NCBI GenBank assembly: GCA_016929465.1 | Contig: JAFGIT010000235.1 | Coordinates: forward strand, 1 to 9,084 | Source: JAFGIT01 sp016929465 [NCBI: Candidatus Coatesbacteria bacterium] | GTDB lineage: Bacteria; B130-G9 | Direction: 5' to 3' | DNA: 9,084 nt | Shown here: positions 5,939-9,084 of the stretch, piece by piece | Layout: each line of letters opens with the position of its first letter | Numbering within the stretch: position 1 is the stretch's first letter | Notes under the pieces: generated by a model | Seen by the model: only the letters and a program-made list of their open reading frames with translations | Told to the model about the DNA's origin: nothing | Database searches by the model: none | Translations under genes and position numbers: made by a program

Positions 5939-7489
5939 TTACAGCTCCAAACGCCGGCCTCGCGCTTCTGCCTTCTCGTCCTCGTTTAATGATGCTGGTC
6001 TTGTCCTTGCAGAAGCCCAATCTCGAAGCTCGTCGATACGCTCCTGCATCATCCGCGAGAGCGGGATCAGCTCGCCCATACTCTTTATGATAGCCTCCTC
6101 ATTAAGGTCCTTGCCCTGGTCAAAAACGTCGTAGAGCGCGGAGACGATGCACTGCTCTATTTCTGCCCCGCTGAATGCTGGGCACTTCTGTGCGAGGATT
6201 GGCACGTTGAATTCCCTCGGGTCTCGATCGCGCTTCTTCAGATGTATGCCGATTATCTCCTCCCTCTCTCTCTGCGAGGGGAGGTCAACGAAGAATATCT
6301 CGTCGAGTCGCCCCTTTCGCAGAAGTTCAGGAGGGAGGCTCGAGATGTCATTAGCCGTCGCAATCACGAACACCGGGGAGGTCTTCTCCTGCAACCAGGT
6401 CAGGAAAGTGCCCAGCACACGCGAGGCCGTTCCCGCATCGGAAGCACCTCCGCCTGCCATCCCGGCGAAAGACTTGTCGATTTCGTCGAGCCAGAGGATC
6501 GCTGGCGCAACTGATTCCGCGACATCTATCGCCTTACGCATATTCTCCTCCGAGGAGCCAACGAGCGAAGAGAACACCTTGCCCATATCGAGCCGCGTCA
6601 ATGGGACACCCCAGACCGAGGCGACCGCCTTGGCGCAGAGACTCTTACCGCAGCCCTGGACTCCTATCAGCAGTATGCCTCTGGGCGCTGGCAGACCGAA
6701 TTGCTTTGCCTTAATCGAGAAGGCAGCAGCTCTCTTGCCGAGCCAACCTTTGAGCTCCTCCAGCCCGCCGATGTCGCCGAAATTCTCTCCGGCCGGATAG
6801 TAATCGAGAACACCCGACTTGCGGATGATCTGCTTCTTCTCCTCCAGGATGTCAGCTATGTCATCCTCGTCGAGGCGTCCACCGGTCACAATCGACTTCG
6901 CGAAGACGTTCTCGGCTTCGAGGAGCGTCAATCCCAAGGCAGCCTGGGTGATCTTCTCCTTGATAGGATCGGACGGCGCTATCTTAAGATCGGTGCTCTT
7001 GTTCACATCCTCGATAGTGGCATTGAGAAGCTGCATCAGCTCTGATTGGTCCGGCAGGCCGAATTCGATCTCGGTTATTTCCTTCTCCAGTTCAGAGGGA
7101 ATCGCGTCCTGGGACGACATGATGAGGACCGTGTTGAAGCTCGACTTCAGGAAAGCAAACAGGTCCCTGGTCTTGCGGATGATCTCTGGGTCCTTCAAAT
7201 ATGGATGGAAGTCCTTGAGCAGAATGAGGCTGGGATCGTTCTGATCGAATACCCACTGCAGGACGCTCAGCGGGTCCTTGGTGCTCTTGTTCTCCTTCTG
7301 TGGAGCAACCCTGGAGCCGATGCCACCGTCGTGGATTCCACGAGTGATCGTCCAGCAGAAGAATTTCTTGCCCCGCTTCGCAGCTATCTCGGCAAGTATC
7401 GTCTCGACCCTCTGCTCCTCCCAGGTCTTGATATAGATCAGCGGGTATCTTGCCCTTATCAGAACATCAAGGTCTTCCTTGAATCCCAT
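5939..7489 (-). CDS. ycf46: Ycf46-type AAA+ ATPase
   Basis: The protein is 516 residues, a typical Ycf46 length. The N-terminal half begins with the family pattern EDLDVLIRARYPLIYIKTWEE (5-25). It then runs through WTITRGIHDGG, SLILLKDFHPYL (87-98) and VLIMSSQDAIPSELEKEI, which read like Walker B and sensor 1 of a degenerate AAA domain without a Walker A. The C-terminal AAA core has Walker A GVQGCGKS (276-283), Walker B ILWLDEID (331-338), sensor 1 FVIATAND (374-381), Arg-finger region RKGRLDE (391-397) and sensor 2 region SGAEIEQ (440-446). The frame is open 35 codons further upstream. I place the start at the ATG at 7489 because AAGGAG is nine bases before it, family homology begins there, and the radical-SAM stop is one base away. 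Ycf46 has been linked to photosynthesis regulation in cyanobacteria; the role here is unknown. Confidence 0.93.
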   Translation of the reverse strand: MGFKEDLDVLIRARYPLIYIKTWEEQRVETILAEIAAKRGKKFFCWTITRGIHDGGIGSRVAPQKENKSTKDPLSVLQWVFDQNDPSLILLKDFHPYLKDPEIIRKTRDLFAFLKSSFNTVLIMSSQDAIPSELEKEITEIEFGLPDQSELMQLLNATIEDVNKSTDLKIAPSDPIKEKITQAALGLTLLEAENVFAKSIVTGGRLDEDDIADILEEKKQIIRKSGVLDYYPAGENFGDIGGLEELKGWLGKRAAAFSIKAKQFGLPAPRGILLIGVQGCGKSLCAKAVASVWGVPLTRLDMGKVFSSLVGSSEENMRKAIDVAESVAPAILWLDEIDKSFAGMAGGGASDAGTASRVLGTFLTWLQEKTSPVFVIATANDISSLPPELLRKGRLDEIFFVDLPSQREREEIIGIHLKKRDRDPREFNVPILAQKCPAFSGAEIEQCIVSALYDVFDQGKDLNEEAIIKSMGELIPLSRMMQERIDELRDWASARTRPASLNEDEKAEARGRRLEL

Positions 7490-7490
7490 C

Positions 7491-8501
7491 TTAAGTAACT
7501 CCTTTTGTTGGAAAAGCAACCGATCGCAGCGAATCCGCAATCTCCGGAACCGACGGCGACTGAGACTCGAAGACCACGGTGCCATCACTATCAATAGTCA
7601 TCTCGAGCAGCTCGTCCGACGCTGCATCTATTTTATATCGAGGCGATTCATCTGTCGCTCCGCGCCCAATTAGGCTGAATTCGATCCCGCTCTCTGTCAA
7701 TAGCGACTCTGCGTTTTCTATCTCCTCATCGGACAGCGGCCCCCAACTGCCCGATCTCGATATATCCACGTCGTAGGGGGAGAAGTTCGTGAGGAGGCTG
7801 AACTTCCGCGCGGGAATTCGGCTTGCGATATTTACTACTCCACGGAGGCAGCACTCGCCATGCCCTGGCAGCAAAAGGTGACGAAGCAGGAGCTTATCGG
7901 CTTCGATCCGCTCCAGGTTAGCGTTGAGTACTTCGAGGTAGCCGGGCATGTTCGCAATCTCTTCTGCGCAGCGATCATTGCCGAAGTGCACATCGACTAT
8001 GAATATATCCGCGACGCTCTTAATCAGCTCCAATGCCTCATTTACTACATAGAGGTTCGTGTTCCATACGATCGGAACCATGCCCTTGAACCTCCAGGCC
8101 AATTCGAGCGAGCCGTTGAGCGAAACCGATGGCTCGCCGCCTATGATGCTAACGGTTCTGACTGTCCCGCTCTCGACAAGCGTCTTCGCCTCCGCGATCG
8201 CCAAATCGAGGTCCGCCAACGTCAATCCGCTCTCGAGCTGGGCGGTCCGCGTCGAACAGAAGCTGCATGCCATATTGCAGCCCGAGAACCAAAAGGCGTA
8301 CGTCGGAGATATTTCCGGCTCTTCTCCTATGAGCAGGCCGGAGCGAAAGACGCGTCCCGAGGACGACGCGCCGCAGAAGCCGACCTCGGACCTGTCTCTG
8401 TGGACCTCACAGCCCCTCGGGCAGACTACGCAGGGCGAAGTCAGCTCACGGGCCCGTTCTAGTATCGACCCAATTTGACCAGCATATCCGTGCGCTGTCA
8501 C
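7491..8501 (-). CDS. PflX-like radical SAM protein with C-terminal extension
   Basis: This 336-residue protein has two cysteine clusters. The N-terminal one is C24xxC27PRGC31 followed by VGFCG with Cys43, the CPRxC...GxCG pattern of the PflX/COG1313 branch of radical SAM proteins. The radical SAM motif is GC75NMAC79SFC82, a canonical CX3CX2C for the [4Fe-4S] cluster that cleaves S-adenosylmethionine. GGEP (121-124), WNTN (146-149) and DVHFGND fit the barrel. After about residue 280 comes an unusual tail with EMTIDSDGTVVFE, a beta-hairpin and a helix. GTG is the start, with AGGGAG eight bases upstream. It is the first gene after the promoter, and its stop is one base from the Ycf46 start. The substrate is unknown: it may modify a partner protein or carry redox chemistry, in a position where other Ycf35 clusters have, as far as I recall, a ferredoxin. 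Confidence 0.87.
   Translation of the reverse strand: MTAHGYAGQIGSILERARELTSPCVVCPRGCEVHRDRSEVGFCGASSSGRVFRSGLLIGEEPEISPTYAFWFSGCNMACSFCSTRTAQLESGLTLADLDLAIAEAKTLVESGTVRTVSIIGGEPSVSLNGSLELAWRFKGMVPIVWNTNLYVVNEALELIKSVADIFIVDVHFGNDRCAEEIANMPGYLEVLNANLERIEADKLLLRHLLLPGHGECCLRGVVNIASRIPARKFSLLTNFSPYDVDISRSGSWGPLSDEEIENAESLLTESGIEFSLIGRGATDESPRYKIDAASDELLEMTIDSDGTVVFESQSPSVPEIADSLRSVAFPTKGVT
7499..7504 (-). promoter_or_regulatory. Ribosome binding site that decides the Ycf46 start
   Basis: AAGGAG lies nine bases before the ATG at 7489-7487, within the last codons of the radical-SAM gene. It argues for the 516-residue form over a 551-residue form whose extra 35 residues are an arginine-rich run translated from the other frame of the upstream gene. 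Confidence 0.75.
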
Positions 8502-8509
8502 CGGGAATT

Positions 8510-8515
8510 CTCCCT
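8510..8515 (-). promoter_or_regulatory. Ribosome binding site for the first operon gene (GTG start)
   Basis: AGGGAG lies eight bases before the GTG at 8501-8499. Its GGGA can pair with TCCC four bases later, forming a small 4-base-pair hairpin that would hide the site. The hairpin is weak and may be chance. Confidence 0.6.
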
Positions 8516-8552
8516 AACTATCCATGCCAAGAACCAGCTTTTAATTAATTTG

Positions 8553-8581
8553 ATTATCGGTCAAGCCTTGCGGCTTTTCAA
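8553..8581 (-). promoter_or_regulatory. Predicted sigma70-type promoter of the operon
   Basis: On the minus strand, TTGAAA (8581-8576) and GATAAT (8558-8553) are separated by exactly 17 bases, each matching five of six consensus positions. Transcription would begin near 8546, about 45 bases before the GTG of the radical-SAM gene. No other gap in the gene run is long enough for a comparable promoter, so the following genes are probably one transcript. Confidence 0.62.
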
Positions 8582-8589
8582 TAGCCGCA
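8569..8589. repeat. Inverted repeat TGCGGC-N9-GCCGCA over the promoter -35 box
   Basis: A perfect 6-base-pair dyad with a 9-base centre that contains the predicted -35 hexamer. It could be a repressor operator. It could also be a stem of an ispE transcript terminator, since a second short pairing (GCCT with AGGC) flanks it, but no run of T follows on either strand, so termination is doubtful. Confidence 0.5.
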
Positions 8590-8654
8590 TTCTAAAGGCC
8601 GAATCTGACAGAGGGAGATGCCGTCCGAGCGGCGATTGATGCGCAGGTCTGGGG

Positions 8655-9084
8655 CTATCGGGTCAAACCGACAAAGCGACGATATTCATCGCGGCCAACG
8701 CTCCGACAGCACGCTGCCCAGAAGCCCGCCGTCTGGAGTCTGACAACCAGTTCTTTCCCTTCCTCAAGAGAGGCGACGGGAGCGAATACGCTTGCTCCGC
8801 TGCCAGAGAGCATCGCATACTCGACGCCGAGCCCAGCGAACGCCTCGAAAACTTCATCAATGCTAGGATAGAGACGGCGCGCAACCGATTGAAGGTCATT
8901 CCGCATGAGTCCCCATTTTCCAGCGGCTTCGGCAGCGCCTACAAATACAGCAGAGCGGTTCTCGTCCGTGGGACTTTTTCCTCCTTCCCCTCCGAAACCG
9001 AGGCCAGAATAGACGCGGCCGGTCTCGACCATGACGTGCGGATTGGCGAGAACGAACGACGCCTTGGGGAGGTCTGCCATTCCC
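8655..9084 (-). CDS. ispE: 4-diphosphocytidyl-2-C-methyl-D-erythritol kinase, C-terminal half (partial)
   Basis: These are the last 142 residues of a GHMP kinase; the frame stays open past the right edge, so the N-terminal half with the ATP-binding motif is outside. IspE phosphorylates the 2-hydroxyl of CDP-methylerythritol in the isoprenoid pathway. The visible part follows the IspE order: VLANPHVMVETGRVYSGL (like LVNPxxxVSTxxVYxxL), a glycine-rich spacer, RNDLQSVARRLYPSI (the NDLE...P block), then AMLSGSGASVFAP, the third GHMP glycine motif. A full protein would be near 290 residues. It ends in TAG at 8657-8655, 153 bases before the operon start codon. It is likely a separate housekeeping transcription unit. 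Another GHMP kinase is possible but less likely. Confidence 0.82.
   Translation of the reverse strand, partial: GMADLPKASFVLANPHVMVETGRVYSGLGFGGEGGKSPTDENRSAVFVGAAEAAGKWGLMRNDLQSVARRLYPSIDEVFEAFAGLGVEYAMLSGSGASVFAPVASLEEGKELVVRLQTAGFWAACCRSVGRDEYRRFVGLTR

Noticed and set aside
6147-6800. A plus-strand open frame of 217 codons, serine-rich.
   Set aside because: It is the complement of the Ycf46 AAA core including Walker A and B, with shadow-like composition.
7490-7594. A 35-codon N-terminal extension of the Ycf46 gene.
   Set aside because: It overlaps the radical-SAM gene in another frame, is arginine-rich without family resemblance, and AAGGAG points to the ATG at 7489.
7860-8462. A plus-strand open frame of 200 codons.
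   Set aside because: It is antisense to the radical-SAM cysteine motifs and shows no domain of its own.
8559-8564. TTGACC as a -35 box.
   Set aside because: It directly abuts the GATAAT hexamer, and the hexamer 17 bases downstream (AAAGCT) is a poor -10. The TTGAAA/GATAAT pair has the correct 17-base spacing.
8569-8589. The dyad as a rho-independent terminator of ispE.
   Set aside because: The stem is short and no T run follows on the minus strand; an operator over the promoter is at least as likely.
8655-9080. A complete 141-residue protein starting at the ATG at 9080.
   Set aside because: The frame is still open upstream and the sequence begins in the middle of the IspE fold, so this is an internal Met of a truncated gene.

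Overview
Every gene I can support lies on the minus strand, so the window reads from right to left. The right edge holds the C-terminal half of ispE, a gene of the methylerythritol-phosphate isoprenoid pathway. A 153-base intergenic region follows, with a good sigma70-type promoter. After it come at least ten tightly packed genes, with gaps of 1 to 27 bases or short overlaps, that look like one operon running off the left edge. The ispE gene, Shine-Dalgarno-type ribosome sites and GTG/TTG starts indicate a bacterium. The Ycf46/Ycf35/DUF2997 set is best known from cyanobacteria and algal plastids, but the other genes give no sign of a cyanobacterium. An uncultured or non-model bacterial lineage is more likely; I cannot name the phylum.

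Layout from promoter to left edge: (1) a radical-SAM protein of the PflX-like type with an extra N-terminal cysteine cluster and an odd C-terminal tail, 8501-7491; (2) a Ycf46-type AAA+ ATPase, 7489-5939; (3) a Ycf35/DUF1257-like protein, 5911-5441; (4) a TPR protein, 5427-4645; (5) a DUF2997-like small protein, 4624-4391; (6) a zinc-ribbon multi-pass membrane protein ending in a signal-peptidase-I fold that has lost both catalytic residues, 4371-3361; (7) a PilT-type ATPase with intact motifs, 3368-2301; (8) a tandem family of at least four paralogous membrane proteins (2288-1563, 1559-867, 863-159, 162 to beyond the edge). Each complete paralog has an N-terminal soluble domain that looks like the C-terminal domain of ribosomal protein bL12, then about four membrane segments.

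Reading of the whole: Ycf46, DUF1257 and DUF2997 are a known recurring gene association of poorly understood function. Here they appear with a second motor ATPase, a dead protease-like receptor, a radical-SAM enzyme, a TPR scaffold and an expanded family of membrane-anchored small domains. I infer a membrane-associated ATP-driven complex whose variable part is the tandem paralog family. What it acts on cannot be told from this sequence. No tRNA, rRNA, CRISPR array or insertion sequence was seen, and no gap without a gene exceeds 300 bases.
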